From an uncultured Lachnospiraceae bacterium (GTDB taxonomy: Bacteria > Bacillota > Clostridia > Lachnospirales > Lachnospiraceae): a stretch of DNA of 52,686 nucleotides. The translations under genes and the position numbers were made by a program. Below the pieces are notes generated by a model. That model searched no databases. It had not been told where the DNA came from and saw only the letters and a program-made list of their open reading frames with translations. This document shows positions 33,859 to 43,340 of the stretch, piece after piece. Numbering within the stretch: the stretch's first letter is position 1; each line of letters begins with the position of its first letter. The DNA is taken from positions 1 through 52,686 of the forward strand of contig CAMXIK010000024.1 of the NCBI GenBank assembly GCA_947243855.1. The letters run 5' to 3'.

Positions 33859-36591
33859 ATGAATACAAGACATAACTTGATTCTCATTAAAGACGAAGTA
33901 AAGACGTCTGAAGTAAGCGCATGTCAATATAATGCAGATACAGAAAAATGGGACATAACATTTAATAATGGAAGAACCTATTCCTATGGTCGCTCGAATG
34001 TGAAACGGTTTATTGAACCAAAAGTTTTAAATCCCAATATGTACCGTATTAGTAAAGATGGTAAGGCATTTTATGGTATAAAAGCGATATATGTATTCGG
34101 AAAGGGTGAGGAGACCTATTGGCATATTTGCTTTGAGGATGAGCGTGAAAAGGATTACTCTCAAAGCGATTTGCATATTATAGAGTCATGTCTTAATCAA
34201 AAGCAGTCTGCGGATGTATTTGCATACATAAAGCAAATTGCAGGTTTGAGTGATATTAAAAGTGAAGAAACAGGCGAAACGCTATTAGCCAAAAAGTTTG
34301 AAAAAATATCTTTTGTAAGCAATGAGGTGGCGTTAGCAAAATATTTAAATCCCGATTCCCAGCAGTTAGATCAAAGGGTGGGTGAATATATACCGATTTT
34401 CCCGTTTGGCTGTAATAATAGTCAGTATAAAGCTGTTAAAAGCGCTATGGAGAATCAGTTCAGTGTCATTCAGGGACCGCCGGGAACTGGTAAGACGCAA
34501 ACTATATTAAATATCATTGCCAATATTCTGATGCAGGGGAAAACGGTACAGATTGTATCAAATAACAATTCCGCCACTGAAAATGTGTATGAGAAATTAG
34601 CTTCTCAAAAATATAATTTAGGCTTTATCGTTGCGGCATTGGGAAGCGCTAAGAATAAGAAACTGTTTGTCGAAAATCAGGACGGAATGTATCCTGATTT
34701 TTCGTCATGGAAGACGGAAGAGGATTCCAATGTTTTGCGAGATAGAATAGCGGGACAGTCAGCTCAATTAAAAACAGTTTTTGATAAGCAGGAAAGATTA
34801 GCGGAATTAAGACAAGAAATTTCGCAGTTACTTACGGAGTTGGAATATTTTAGTCAATATATTGACGGTGCGGGTGTCAATGTGGAGGAGATAACGTTTA
34901 AGACGAAGATACTGTCAAAGCATTGGATGGAATTATGGCAGGAGTGCCAAATGTTTGCTGAAAAGGAGAAAAAAATTGGAATTTTATTTAAGGTAAAAGC
35001 TTTTTTCCTGTATGGCATGAAAGATCGGAAGTTTTACAAACAGGATATGGCAAAAATTATTGCTGTTTTTCAGGCCATGTATTATCGGGCAAAGCAGGCG
35101 GAGTTATCTGCGGAAATTGCGGATATCGAAGAATATTTAAAGCATGTTAATAAAAAATTACTTGATGATTTATGCAGTCAGTCCATGACTGCCCTTAAAG
35201 ATAAATTGGCGGGAAAATATGGAGCAAAAGACAGCCGCAAAATATTCGATGAAGAGCAGTTGTGGAAGGAACCATATGAGGTATTGGCGGAATATCCGGT
35301 TATATTGAGTACAACATTTTCATCGACAAGCAGTCTGCATTCGGATGTGGTATATGATTACCTTATTATGGATGAGGCGTCACAGGTAGATATTGCAACT
35401 GGAGCATTGGCGCTTTCCTGCGCAAAAAATGTTGTGATTGTAGGAGATACCAAACAGCTTCCCAATGTAGTTACAGATGATAGCAGGGTCAGGGCAGACG
35501 CTGTATTTGATAGTTTTCATATAAAGGAGGGATATCGGTATACTAAGAGTTTCTTGCAATCGGTTCTTGATATTATGCCAAATGTAGCACAGACACTTTT
35601 GCGGGAGCATTACAGATGCCATCCCAAAATAATTGATTTCTGCAACCAGAAATTTTATCGCGGCGGGTTAATTATTATGACAAAGGATATGGGCGAAGAT
35701 GATGTTTTGACGGTGGTGAAAACGGTGGTAGGGAATCATGCACGTAATCATTACAGTCAGCGGCAGATAGATGTGATCAAAAATGAAATTATCCCTAAAT
35801 ATCTTTTAAACCCGGAAGAAACAGGCATTATAGCACCTTACAAAAATCAGGTGGAAGCCTTGAGCAGAGAGATCAAAGATATGGATGCCGCTACCGTACA
35901 TAAATTTCAGGGTAAGGAAAAAGATAACATCATTATATCTACGGTGGATGATGAAATATCAGATTTTGCAGATGATCCGTACTTAATCAATGTTGCGGTA
36001 TCAAGAGCAAAGAAGAAATTGGTTCTGGTTGTAACTGGCAATAAACAGACCAGAGAGCGCAATATAACAGATTTAATTGAATATATTCAATATCATAATT
36101 TTGAGGTTGTCGACAGCAGGATTTATTCAGTTTTTGATTACCTTTATAAGCAATACACAGAGGAAAGAAAGGCATATTTACAGAAACATAAAAAGGTTTC
36201 GGAATATGATTCAGAAAATTTGATGTATTCATTAATTGATGAAATTATTTCGGATAATAGATTTGCAAGTTTGGATGTTGTCTGTCATTTTCCACTGAAT
36301 ATGTTAATTAAAAATCCGGGGTTGTTAAATGAACAGGAATGCAAATATGCAATGAATCCGGCCTCGCATTTGGATTTCTTAATTTATAATAGGATTGGTA
36401 AAAAGCCAGTTTTGGCGATAGAGGTTGACGGTTACGAAAACCATAAAAAGGGCACTGTACAAGCTTCGCGAGATCAATTAAAGGATCATATCTTAGAACG
36501 GTATCAAATTCCGTTACTGAGATTTAAGACAAATGGCAGCGGTGAAAAAGAGAAAATTGCAGGGACATTGGAACGGTTAGTTGAAATTTGA
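33859..36591 (+). CDS. Superfamily 1 (UPF1-like) helicase with C-terminal Vsr-type nuclease domain
   Basis: A 910-residue protein. Residues 1-60 have a KTSC-like small domain (SACQYNADTEKWDITFNNGR). Helicase motifs: GPPGTGKT (206-213), DEAS (505-508), QLPNV, REHYRCHP, IIAPYKNQVEAL and VAVSRAKKKL. A coiled-coil insertion (about 290-455) separates Walker A and B. The C-terminus (about 800-905) has HLDFLIYNR and AIEVDGYENH, where Asp839, Glu855 and Asp857 resemble the DUF2726/DUF559 nuclease fold. It could unwind and cut nucleic acid. The gene is more AT-rich than its neighbours, which suggests recent transfer. A defence role is an inference. Confidence 0.85.
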   Translation: MNTRHNLILIKDEVKTSEVSACQYNADTEKWDITFNNGRTYSYGRSNVKRFIEPKVLNPNMYRISKDGKAFYGIKAIYVFGKGEETYWHICFEDEREKDYSQSDLHIIESCLNQKQSADVFAYIKQIAGLSDIKSEETGETLLAKKFEKISFVSNEVALAKYLNPDSQQLDQRVGEYIPIFPFGCNNSQYKAVKSAMENQFSVIQGPPGTGKTQTILNIIANILMQGKTVQIVSNNNSATENVYEKLASQKYNLGFIVAALGSAKNKKLFVENQDGMYPDFSSWKTEEDSNVLRDRIAGQSAQLKTVFDKQERLAELRQEISQLLTELEYFSQYIDGAGVNVEEITFKTKILSKHWMELWQECQMFAEKEKKIGILFKVKAFFLYGMKDRKFYKQDMAKIIAVFQAMYYRAKQAELSAEIADIEEYLKHVNKKLLDDLCSQSMTALKDKLAGKYGAKDSRKIFDEEQLWKEPYEVLAEYPVILSTTFSSTSSLHSDVVYDYLIMDEASQVDIATGALALSCAKNVVIVGDTKQLPNVVTDDSRVRADAVFDSFHIKEGYRYTKSFLQSVLDIMPNVAQTLLREHYRCHPKIIDFCNQKFYRGGLIIMTKDMGEDDVLTVVKTVVGNHARNHYSQRQIDVIKNEIIPKYLLNPEETGIIAPYKNQVEALSREIKDMDAATVHKFQGKEKDNIIISTVDDEISDFADDPYLINVAVSRAKKKLVLVVTGNKQTRERNITDLIEYIQYHNFEVVDSRIYSVFDYLYKQYTEERKAYLQKHKKVSEYDSENLMYSLIDEIISDNRFASLDVVCHFPLNMLIKNPGLLNEQECKYAMNPASHLDFLIYNRIGKKPVLAIEVDGYENHKKGTVQASRDQLKDHILERYQIPLLRFKTNGSGEKEKIAGTLERLVEI

Positions 36592-36703
36592 GTTTCTTGT
36601 GCTGGCTGCTTTGTTGTTTTAGCAACTCTACAGGATTTCTATTCCTCTTTCATTAGGGAAATTAAAAGTGGTATTTTACGAAAACGGAGGGAGAGCTTAG
36701 AAA

Positions 36704-37279
36704 ATGAGCAAGGTACTTGAGTTGTTTCTGTCATTCGCAAAGATCGGTTTGTTTACTTTTGGCGGCGGATATGCCATGATTTCTGTCATTGAGAATCATT
36801 GTGTGGAAAAGAAAAAATGGATTACCCACGATGATATGATGAATATTACGGTAATTGCAGAGGCCACACCCGGTCCAATTGCAATAAATTGTGCAACTTT
36901 TGTCGGTTATCGCATTGCGGGCGTTAAGGGCGCGGCTTTTTCTACGCTTGGCGTTGTGCTGCCTTCGTTTGTGATTATCCTTTGCATTTCGGCTTTTCTG
37001 GATCATTTTCTGGATATAGCTGTTGTTGCGAATGCGTTTCAGGGAATCAAGGCGGCAGTCGGTATTTTAATTGCTGGCGCGGGGATCAATATGATAAAAA
37101 AGATGTCCCGCAAACCGCTTACGATCATAATCATGCTGTGCTCGTTTGCGGCAACGCTGTTAATCACTATTTTTTCATGGCGGTTTTCGACTATTAGCAT
37201 GATGCTCATAGCGGCGGCAGTCAGTGTGCTTTATGATACCGTAAATCATTACGCAAAGAAGGAGGGCAAAAGGAAATGA
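36704..37279 (+). CDS. Chromate transporter-family protein, half 1
   Basis: A 191-residue membrane protein with one CHR domain. The CHR signature is at the start (KIGLFTFGGGYAMISVIE) and EATPGPIAINCATFVGYRIAG follows, with about six helices. Two such half-size subunits encoded in tandem form a transporter in Firmicutes. Despite the name, the natural substrate may be another oxyanion. GGAGGGAG at 36689-36696 precedes ATG 36704. The stop overlaps the second half-gene by four bases. Confidence 0.85.
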   Translation: MSKVLELFLSFAKIGLFTFGGGYAMISVIENHCVEKKKWITHDDMMNITVIAEATPGPIAINCATFVGYRIAGVKGAAFSTLGVVLPSFVIILCISAFLDHFLDIAVVANAFQGIKAAVGILIAGAGINMIKKMSRKPLTIIIMLCSFAATLLITIFSWRFSTISMMLIAAAVSVLYDTVNHYAKKEGKRK

Positions 37280-37845
37280 TTTATTTGCATTTGTTTTTTG
37301 CTTTTCTCAAAGTGGGCTGTTTTGCATTTGGAGGGGCGTATGGGGCGATTCCCTTAATACGGGATGTGGTGCTGTCCCATGGATGGCTGGATGAAGAGAA
37401 GATGACTTATATGATAGCTGTGAGTGAGAGTACGCCGGGCCCTATTATGGTAAATCTGGCAACTTATGTTGGGAGTACGCAGGCAGGCCTTGGAGGCGCT
37501 GCCGCCGCGACCATGGGAGTGATAGTACCCTCTTTCTGTATCATACTGCTCATTGTGGCGATCTTGAAAAAAGCGTTAGAAAATAGATACTTTCAGGCGG
37601 TACTTGAGGGATTAAAACCTTGCGTGACCGGCATTATTTTGGCGACAGGGTTACATATGATAATCAATAACTGCCAGACCACGGCGGGGAATGGTTTCTT
37701 TGATGTAAAAGCAGTAATCATTACCGCTTTTCTGCTTTTGGTTCTTACCGTATATAAGAAAAAAACGGGGAAGAGATTGTCGCCCATTTCGCTTATTATG
37801 GTTGCGGCGGCAGCAGGCGTCGGTGTATACGGGATTGGATTGTAA
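37276..37845 (+). CDS. Chromate transporter-family protein, half 2
   Basis: A 189-residue partner of the preceding protein, with the parallel motifs KVGCFAFGGAYGAIPLI and SESTPGPIMVNLATYVGSTQAG and about six helices. ATG 37276 lies within the upstream stop (ATGA), so translation is coupled. The stop TAA is part of a perfect inverted repeat (37841-37857) in front of the OmpR-type regulator. Confidence 0.85.
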   Translation: MIYLHLFFAFLKVGCFAFGGAYGAIPLIRDVVLSHGWLDEEKMTYMIAVSESTPGPIMVNLATYVGSTQAGLGGAAAATMGVIVPSFCIILLIVAILKKALENRYFQAVLEGLKPCVTGIILATGLHMIINNCQTTAGNGFFDVKAVIITAFLLLVLTVYKKKTGKRLSPISLIMVAAAAGVGVYGIGL

Positions 37846-37884
37846 AACGATTTTACAAGTTAGAAACATTTTTGCGGTATACTT
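37841..37884 (+). promoter_or_regulatory. Regulatory region of the OmpR/kinase operon
   Basis: TGTAAAA (37841-37847) and TTTTACA (37851-37857) form a perfect 7-3-7 inverted repeat. TATACT at 37879-37884 could be the -10. No good -35 is at the usual distance, suggesting activation. TTTTACAAGT recurs upstream of the secreted protein gene at 39994-40003. Confidence 0.45.
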
Positions 37885-37914
37885 TCCATGATTGGAAAGG
37901 GGAGTGGATAAAAA

Positions 37915-38568
37915 TTGGCTGAAATACTGATTGTGGAGGACGAGCTTTCCATTAACGAATTGATCCGCAGAAATTTAAGCCTGACAGGGCATCACTGCAC
38001 GCAGGCGTTCGATGGCATATCTGCGGCTGGATTGTTAGAAAATGGGCGTTTTGATTTGGTGATTTTGGATATTATGCTTCCCGGCATGGACGGATATCAG
38101 GTATTCGAGAGCGCTGCCCGCACCCCGACGATTTTTTTGACAGCGAAAAGCGAACTGACGGACAAACTGAAAGGGCTGGCCATGGGTGCAGACGATTATC
38201 TGACAAAACCGTTTCAGATGCTGGAACTGGCGGCAAGAGTAGAGGCGGTACTGCGGCGGACAAAAAAAGTGGAAACGGAATTTGTGATGGGCGATTTGAA
38301 ATGCGATTTTGACAGGCATCAGATTTTCTTAAAGGGAGCGGCGGTTGAATGTACGCCCAAGGAATATGAGCTGCTGGAAGTGCTGATCAGAAACCGGAAC
38401 ATTGCCCTTTCCAGAGAAAAACTGTTAGATATGGTATGGGGATATGATTTTGACGGCGGCACCCGCACTGTGGACGTCCATATTCAGAGACTGCGTCAGA
38501 AGCTGCATCTGGAAAAGGATATCAAAACGGTGTATAAGTTAGGATACCGGCTGGAGGTTCGCGAATGA
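37915..38568 (+). CDS. OmpR-family response regulator
   Basis: A 217-residue regulator. Receiver: IVEDELSINELI, phospho-acceptor Asp52 in VILDIMLPGMDG, and YLTKPF. C-terminal winged helix: CTPKEYELLEVLIRN, then GGTRTVDVHIQRLRQKL and VYKLGYRLE. It starts with TTG 37915 behind GGGGAG at 37899-37904. It overlaps the kinase gene by four bases. The kinase and the secreted protein that follow are probable partners or targets. Confidence 0.9.
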   Translation: MAEILIVEDELSINELIRRNLSLTGHHCTQAFDGISAAGLLENGRFDLVILDIMLPGMDGYQVFESAARTPTIFLTAKSELTDKLKGLAMGADDYLTKPFQMLELAARVEAVLRRTKKVETEFVMGDLKCDFDRHQIFLKGAAVECTPKEYELLEVLIRNRNIALSREKLLDMVWGYDFDGGTRTVDVHIQRLRQKLHLEKDIKTVYKLGYRLEVRE

Positions 38569-39968
38569 AAAAAAAGATTTTTTTTGCGGCACTCATTCTT
38601 TTTACTGTTTTTCTCAATTCGGTGGTTCTGATGGTTTCTATTATGATCCTGCAGGATAAATTGTCCGCCGTCCGAGATAAATGTCTGGCGGAGCATTATG
38701 TGATCGCATCGTCCTTGATTGGGGATATGCAGGCGGTGGAGCAGCGTGGAAACGATGTGGAAGAAAATATAGACAACCTGATGCGCGTGTATTCCCGCTA
38801 TCTGCAGGGAAAGGGCAGCGGATTTGCGGTGGCGTATTCCGGGGAGTGGATCTATGAGAGCCCTGCGTTTTCAGCGGAAGAGAGTATGATTGTTCCGCCG
38901 GATACGGGGTATAGTCAGGAAAGGTTTGTTTCTATAGAAAACGGAAGCAGTCCAGTTCTTTGCGTTTATGGCAGTTTTCCGGCTCCATGGCAGGATTACG
39001 GGCTTATGTATATCGGGAGCTTAATCGAACCCATCCAGTCATGGCGGCATACGAAAAATATCCTTTTCCTTGCGGGCGCGGCGGCGATGCTGTTGATGTC
39101 CTTTTTTATGTTTCAGTTTTTGAATATCATTTTCCGGCCGTTAAGACAGATTTCCAGTACGTCGGCGAAGATTGCGGCCGGGAATTATGGAAGCAGAATC
39201 CCGGTTCGCGGAAAGGATGAAATTTCACGTGTGGCATACAATTTTAACCGTATGGCCAAACAAGTGGAAAGGCAGATCGAGCAGCTTGAGGACGCCGCAG
39301 AACAGAAGCAGCAGTTTATTGATAATTTTTCCCATGAACTGCGGATTCCCCTGACGGCAATTTACGGGTACGCGGAATATATCCAAAAAGCGCCCGTGTC
39401 AGAAGAGGAGCGTTACGAATGTACGCAGTTTATCATGACGGAATGCAGCAGGCTCCAGAATATGGCCTACCAGCTCCTTGATATGGCGCTGTTAAATAAA
39501 GAGAAAGGAAGCAATGGCAGATGCTCCCTGAAAGAGCTGTTTGCGCAGTCGGAAAAGACAATGCACATCAGGGCGGCGGAAAAAGCCGTTAAGTTGAGCT
39601 ACGAGCTGTCGCGGGATTATGTGGTCTGGGGAAATGGGGAACAGCTTCTGATATTAATTGACAACCTGATTGATAATGCGGTTAAGGCAAGCCCGCCGGA
39701 GGAAGAAGTCCGCGTTTTTGCTTATCAGGAGAAAGACAATGTGATCGTGGAAGTGGAGGATCACGGGATCGGCATGGAGGAAGAGCAGCTTTCCCATATC
39801 AAAGAGGCTTTTTACCGTGTCGATAAGGCGCGCAGCCGCGTCGCAGGAGGAGCGGGGCTTGGACTTGCGATCTGCGAGAAAATCGTACAGATTCATCATG
39901 CGGATATGACGTTTCTTTCAGGGCTGGGTAAGGGTACGACCGTTAGATTATCGTTTCCTGCATCCTAA
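38565..39968 (+). CDS. HAMP-type sensor histidine kinase
   Basis: A 467-residue kinase: N-terminal membrane helix, an extracellular sensor of about 130 residues, a second helix (ILFLAGAAAMLLMSFFMFQFL), HAMP (FRPLRQISSTSAKIAAGNYGSRI), HisKA (NFSHELRIPLTAIYGY, phospho-His257) and the catalytic domain (IDNLIDNAVKASPPEEEV, GIGMEEEQL, GAGLGLAICEKIV). It phosphorylates the OmpR-type partner encoded upstream. The ATG overlaps that stop (ATGA). The signal is unknown. Confidence 0.92.
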   Translation: MKKKIFFAALILFTVFLNSVVLMVSIMILQDKLSAVRDKCLAEHYVIASSLIGDMQAVEQRGNDVEENIDNLMRVYSRYLQGKGSGFAVAYSGEWIYESPAFSAEESMIVPPDTGYSQERFVSIENGSSPVLCVYGSFPAPWQDYGLMYIGSLIEPIQSWRHTKNILFLAGAAAMLLMSFFMFQFLNIIFRPLRQISSTSAKIAAGNYGSRIPVRGKDEISRVAYNFNRMAKQVERQIEQLEDAAEQKQQFIDNFSHELRIPLTAIYGYAEYIQKAPVSEEERYECTQFIMTECSRLQNMAYQLLDMALLNKEKGSNGRCSLKELFAQSEKTMHIRAAEKAVKLSYELSRDYVVWGNGEQLLILIDNLIDNAVKASPPEEEVRVFAYQEKDNVIVEVEDHGIGMEEEQLSHIKEAFYRVDKARSRVAGGAGLGLAICEKIVQIHHADMTFLSGLGKGTTVRLSFPAS

Positions 39969-40092
39969 AAAAACTTTTTTAGAAAAAGGAATCTTTTACA
40001 AGTCGATAATAACTTTGATATTTTTTGGATATAAGGGCGTTTTATAGTGTACTTATCAAAACAAACCAAAGCAAACAGAAAGGAGTTTCACT

Positions 40093-40956
40093 ATGAAACA
40101 GAAAAACATTTTGAAATTGACAGCAGCAACACTTGCCATTATCGGCGCAGGCACGATCCTTTTTCATTCGGCGGCGGAGGTGGTTCTGGCGATGAATGAG
40201 GGAAAGGTGGAGACGGTTCCCACCAGTTATCAGGTTTGGGACAGCCCGGAAAAGGTATCGCCGTTGTACGCGGAAAAAGAGGAAGAGCAGGAAAAGAAGG
40301 AAGTGCAGGAAGAGCAGAGCGAGCAGGGAAAAGCAAACTATACGGTGAGTATGGACAGCCTGAATACAGGAACGCCTACGGACACGGATTTGACGATGGA
40401 GGAGGCTGCGGAAGTAGGAGCCGGGTATTTGAAAAAAATTTATGGGCTGGATCTGGACGGCGCTTATGTGTATATGAGCTATGATCCGGGAACCGAAACC
40501 TTTCCCCGTCCTTTTTGGTCAGCCGACGTCTTGTTTGAGAAGGAACAGACGCCTGAGAGCACAAGATGGGGATATATGATAGACGCCGTGACGGGAGAGC
40601 TTTTTGGCGTTTCTTCCAACAGAAAGTTAGACGTAAGCGTTTCCCTTGGCTATGACGCGGCACTGGAAAAGGATTGCGGGGTATACGCGGAGCTTGCCAG
40701 AAAGAAAGCGGAGGAATGGAAACTGATGGACAGCCCGGTAGACAGGGTGGAGTACAGCGGTCAGGGGTATTCCGTAAACGATCCGTCGATTGAAGTGAAT
40801 GTCATTGGCGGGAACGGGGAAATTGTCAATATGTCCTTTTCACGGTATGACCAGACGTTTTTAGGATGCATCACGGATACTTCACGGAAAGTATCGGAGT
40901 CTGCATTAAGCCATCTGGGCGGGGAGTCGCAGGCATTGGATGGCGGAAACGGTTGA
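40093..40956 (+). CDS. Secreted or membrane-anchored protein of unknown function
   Basis: A 287-residue protein. A signal-like helix (LTAATLAIIGAGTILFHSAAEVVLAM) is followed by a low-complexity acidic linker (KEEEQEKKEVQEEQSEQ) and a folded domain with the pattern WGYMIDAVTGELFGV, which recalls PepSY-type modules. GGAG at 40081-40084 precedes ATG 40093. The position directly behind the OmpR/kinase pair, with a TTTTACAAGT element upstream, suggests it is regulated by that pair. No enzymatic motif is seen. Confidence 0.65.
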   Translation: MKQKNILKLTAATLAIIGAGTILFHSAAEVVLAMNEGKVETVPTSYQVWDSPEKVSPLYAEKEEEQEKKEVQEEQSEQGKANYTVSMDSLNTGTPTDTDLTMEEAAEVGAGYLKKIYGLDLDGAYVYMSYDPGTETFPRPFWSADVLFEKEQTPESTRWGYMIDAVTGELFGVSSNRKLDVSVSLGYDAALEKDCGVYAELARKKAEEWKLMDSPVDRVEYSGQGYSVNDPSIEVNVIGGNGEIVNMSFSRYDQTFLGCITDTSRKVSESALSHLGGESQALDGGNG

Positions 40957-41065
40957 AGCCAGCCAATAAAAATTGACTTTTACAGGATAGAAAAGTAAAA
41001 TAATAGGCAAAAAATAAGAATGTAAGAAACAGCAATGGATTCAGAAAACAAACAGGAGGATCAGT

Positions 41066-42451
41066 ATGGGGATTTTGGCAGGCTTCATGGTGCCGCACCC
41101 GCCGCTCATCATACCCGATGTGGGCGGCGGTGAGGAAAAGAAAATTCAGAAAACGATCGACGCCTACCAAAAGGCAGCGGAGACAATCGGCAGTCTGCGG
41201 CCGGAAACGATCGTGCTCCTGTCCCCGCACCAGATCTTGTATGCGGATTATTTCCACATTTCACCGGGGCAGGGCGCACGGGGAGATTTCGGGCAGTTTC
41301 GCGCTCCGCAGGCTTCCATGGAGGTCTCTTATGACACGGAATTTGTCCGTGTGTTGTGCAAAGCTGCGGGGGAGGCCGGATTACAAGCGGGGACACTGGG
41401 AGAGCGGGAGAAGAAGCTGGATCATGGAACCATGGTGCCCCTGTATTTCGTCAATCAATTCTGGACGGGATACCGTTTGGTAAGAATCGGGCTGTCTGGA
41501 TTACCTTTGACGGTCCATTACCGGCTGGGACAATGCATCAAAGAGACAGCGCAGACCCTTGGTCGGAATACGGTAGTAATTGCCAGCGGCGACTTATCCC
41601 ATAAGCTGAAAGAGGACGGGCCATATGGTTATCAGGAGGAAGGTCCAGCCTACGACGCTCGTATCATGGATGTGATGGGCAGGGGCGCTTTCGGGGAATT
41701 GCTGGAATTTTCGGAGGATTTTTGCGAGAAAGCCGCGGAGTGCGGGCACCGTTCTTTTACCATTTTAGCGGGCGCATTTGACCAGACTGCCGTGGAGGCG
41801 GAGCAGCTTTCCTATGAGGGAACCTTCGGGGTGGGGTATGGCGTTTGCGCCTACCGGCCTTGCGGCGATGACGGGACACGCAATTTCTTGGAGCAGTATG
41901 AGGAGAAGGAGCGGGCAAAGCTTCTTGCAAGAAGGGAGCGGGAAGACGTTTATGTTAGACTGGCGAGGTACACCATTGAGGCCTTTGTAGAGACGGGGAC
42001 GCTTCCGAAAATGCCCGAGGGGCTGCCCGAAGAATTGTATCAAAACAGGGCAGGCGCATTTGTATCTTTGAAGGAGGATGGAAGGCTCAGAGGCTGTATC
42101 GGAACCATTCAATCGGTCCGGGATTCTCTTGTGGAAGAAATCATGCACAATGCCGTCAGCGCCTGTTCAGAAGACCCAAGATTCTCGCCTGTGGAAGCAT
42201 GGGAGGTAGACCGCCTGACGATCAGCGTCGATGTGCTGGGGGAGACGGAGAAGATTTCCTCACCGGAGGAACTGGATGTGACCCGGTACGGCGTTATCGT
42301 GACAAAGGGCGCAAGGCGAGGGCTGCTTTTGCCGAATCTGGAGGGCGTGGACACGGTAGAGGAGCAGATTGCCATAGCGAAGCAGAAGGCGGGAATCAAA
42401 GAATATGAGAGCGTGGAACTGGAACGCTTTGAAGTGGTACGGCACCATTAA
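41066..42451 (+). CDS. AmmeMemoRadiSam system fusion: MEMO1-like plus AMMECR1
   Basis: A 461-residue two-domain protein. Residues 1-265 are a MEMO1-like/class III extradiol dioxygenase fold (GFMVPHPPLIIPDVG, VLLSPHQ, VVIASGDLSHKL). Residues 275-461 are an AMMECR1 domain (ARYTIEAFVETGTLP, GCIGTIQSVRDSLVEEIMHNAVSACSEDPRFSPV). The pair is known to occur together with a dedicated radical SAM enzyme, encoded 20 bases downstream. The shared function is not settled. GGAGG at 41055-41059 precedes ATG 41066. Confidence 0.92.
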   Translation: MGILAGFMVPHPPLIIPDVGGGEEKKIQKTIDAYQKAAETIGSLRPETIVLLSPHQILYADYFHISPGQGARGDFGQFRAPQASMEVSYDTEFVRVLCKAAGEAGLQAGTLGEREKKLDHGTMVPLYFVNQFWTGYRLVRIGLSGLPLTVHYRLGQCIKETAQTLGRNTVVIASGDLSHKLKEDGPYGYQEEGPAYDARIMDVMGRGAFGELLEFSEDFCEKAAECGHRSFTILAGAFDQTAVEAEQLSYEGTFGVGYGVCAYRPCGDDGTRNFLEQYEEKERAKLLARREREDVYVRLARYTIEAFVETGTLPKMPEGLPEELYQNRAGAFVSLKEDGRLRGCIGTIQSVRDSLVEEIMHNAVSACSEDPRFSPVEAWEVDRLTISVDVLGETEKISSPEELDVTRYGVIVTKGARRGLLLPNLEGVDTVEEQIAIAKQKAGIKEYESVELERFEVVRHH

Positions 42452-42471
42452 TAGAGCAAATGGGCAGGGAT

Positions 42472-43308
42472 ATGAAAACAATTTGTCAGGTATGTATGCA
42501 TCACTGCGCGCTGGAACCCGGACAGACGGGAGTGTGCAGGGCCAGAAAAAACGAGGGTGGGAAAATTGTCTGCACTAATTACGGCTGGATTACTTCTTTG
42601 GCGTTAGACCCCATTGAGAAGAAGCCTCTCTATGATTTTCATGCGGGGAGTATGATCCTGTCCGTGGGGAGCTTTGGATGTAATCTCAGATGCCCTTTCT
42701 GCCAGAATCACGAGATTTCCATGACAGACGGAGAGGCTCTTGCAGTGGAGTATGTCTCTCCCAGACAGCTTGCGGATTTGGCGCTTATGTGGAAGGAACA
42801 AAAAAAGGCGGGAAATATCGGTATCGCCTATACTTATAATGAACCTCTGGTGGGCTGGGAGTTTGTCCGCGATACGGCAAAGCTGGTGAGAGAATACGGG
42901 ATGTGCAATGTTCTTGTAACAAACGGTACGGCTTCGCAGGAGGTGCTGGAGGAGCTGCTTCCATGGATCGACGCCATGAACATTGATTTGAAGGGTTTTC
43001 GCGAGGCGTATTATCGGAAACTTGGCGGGGAGCTGGAGACGGTCAAGGCCTTTATCGCGAGGGCACAGGAGAGCTGTCATGTGGAGCTGACTACGCTGAT
43101 TGTGCCGGGAGAAAACGATTCTATTGAGGATATGGAAGCGCAGGCCGAATGGATTGCGAAGCTGCGTTCGTCCATCCCGCTTCATATCACCCGCTTTTTC
43201 CCGCGATACCGTATGATGGACAGGGAAGCGACGGACGTGGAGCAATTGTACCGCCTTGCCGGGGTGGCAGGGAGGCATCTAGAAAAGGTGTATGTGGGGA
43301 ATGTGTGA
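42472..43308 (+). CDS. AmmeMemoRadiSam system radical SAM enzyme
   Basis: About 278 residues. N-terminal cysteines ICQVCMHHC are followed by the radical SAM cluster motif GCNLRCPFCQNHE (CxxxCxxC), then IAYTYNEP and NIDLKGFREAYY. It resembles pyruvate formate-lyase activating enzymes and is the diagnostic partner of the AMMECR1/MEMO fusion upstream. ATG 42472 has AGGG at 42467-42470; an ATG at 42460 without a site is the alternative. It should generate a 5'-deoxyadenosyl radical on an unknown substrate. Confidence 0.92.
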   Translation: MKTICQVCMHHCALEPGQTGVCRARKNEGGKIVCTNYGWITSLALDPIEKKPLYDFHAGSMILSVGSFGCNLRCPFCQNHEISMTDGEALAVEYVSPRQLADLALMWKEQKKAGNIGIAYTYNEPLVGWEFVRDTAKLVREYGMCNVLVTNGTASQEVLEELLPWIDAMNIDLKGFREAYYRKLGGELETVKAFIARAQESCHVELTTLIVPGENDSIEDMEAQAEWIAKLRSSIPLHITRFFPRYRMMDREATDVEQLYRLAGVAGRHLEKVYVGNV

Positions 43309-43340
43309 CAGTCTACTCCCGCTTGACAACAATGCAGCAA

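Noticed and set aside
39961..39985. AT-only hairpin after the histidine kinase gene
   Set aside because: CTAAAAAAAC/TTTTTTAG pairs only through A and T, so a stable terminator is unlikely.
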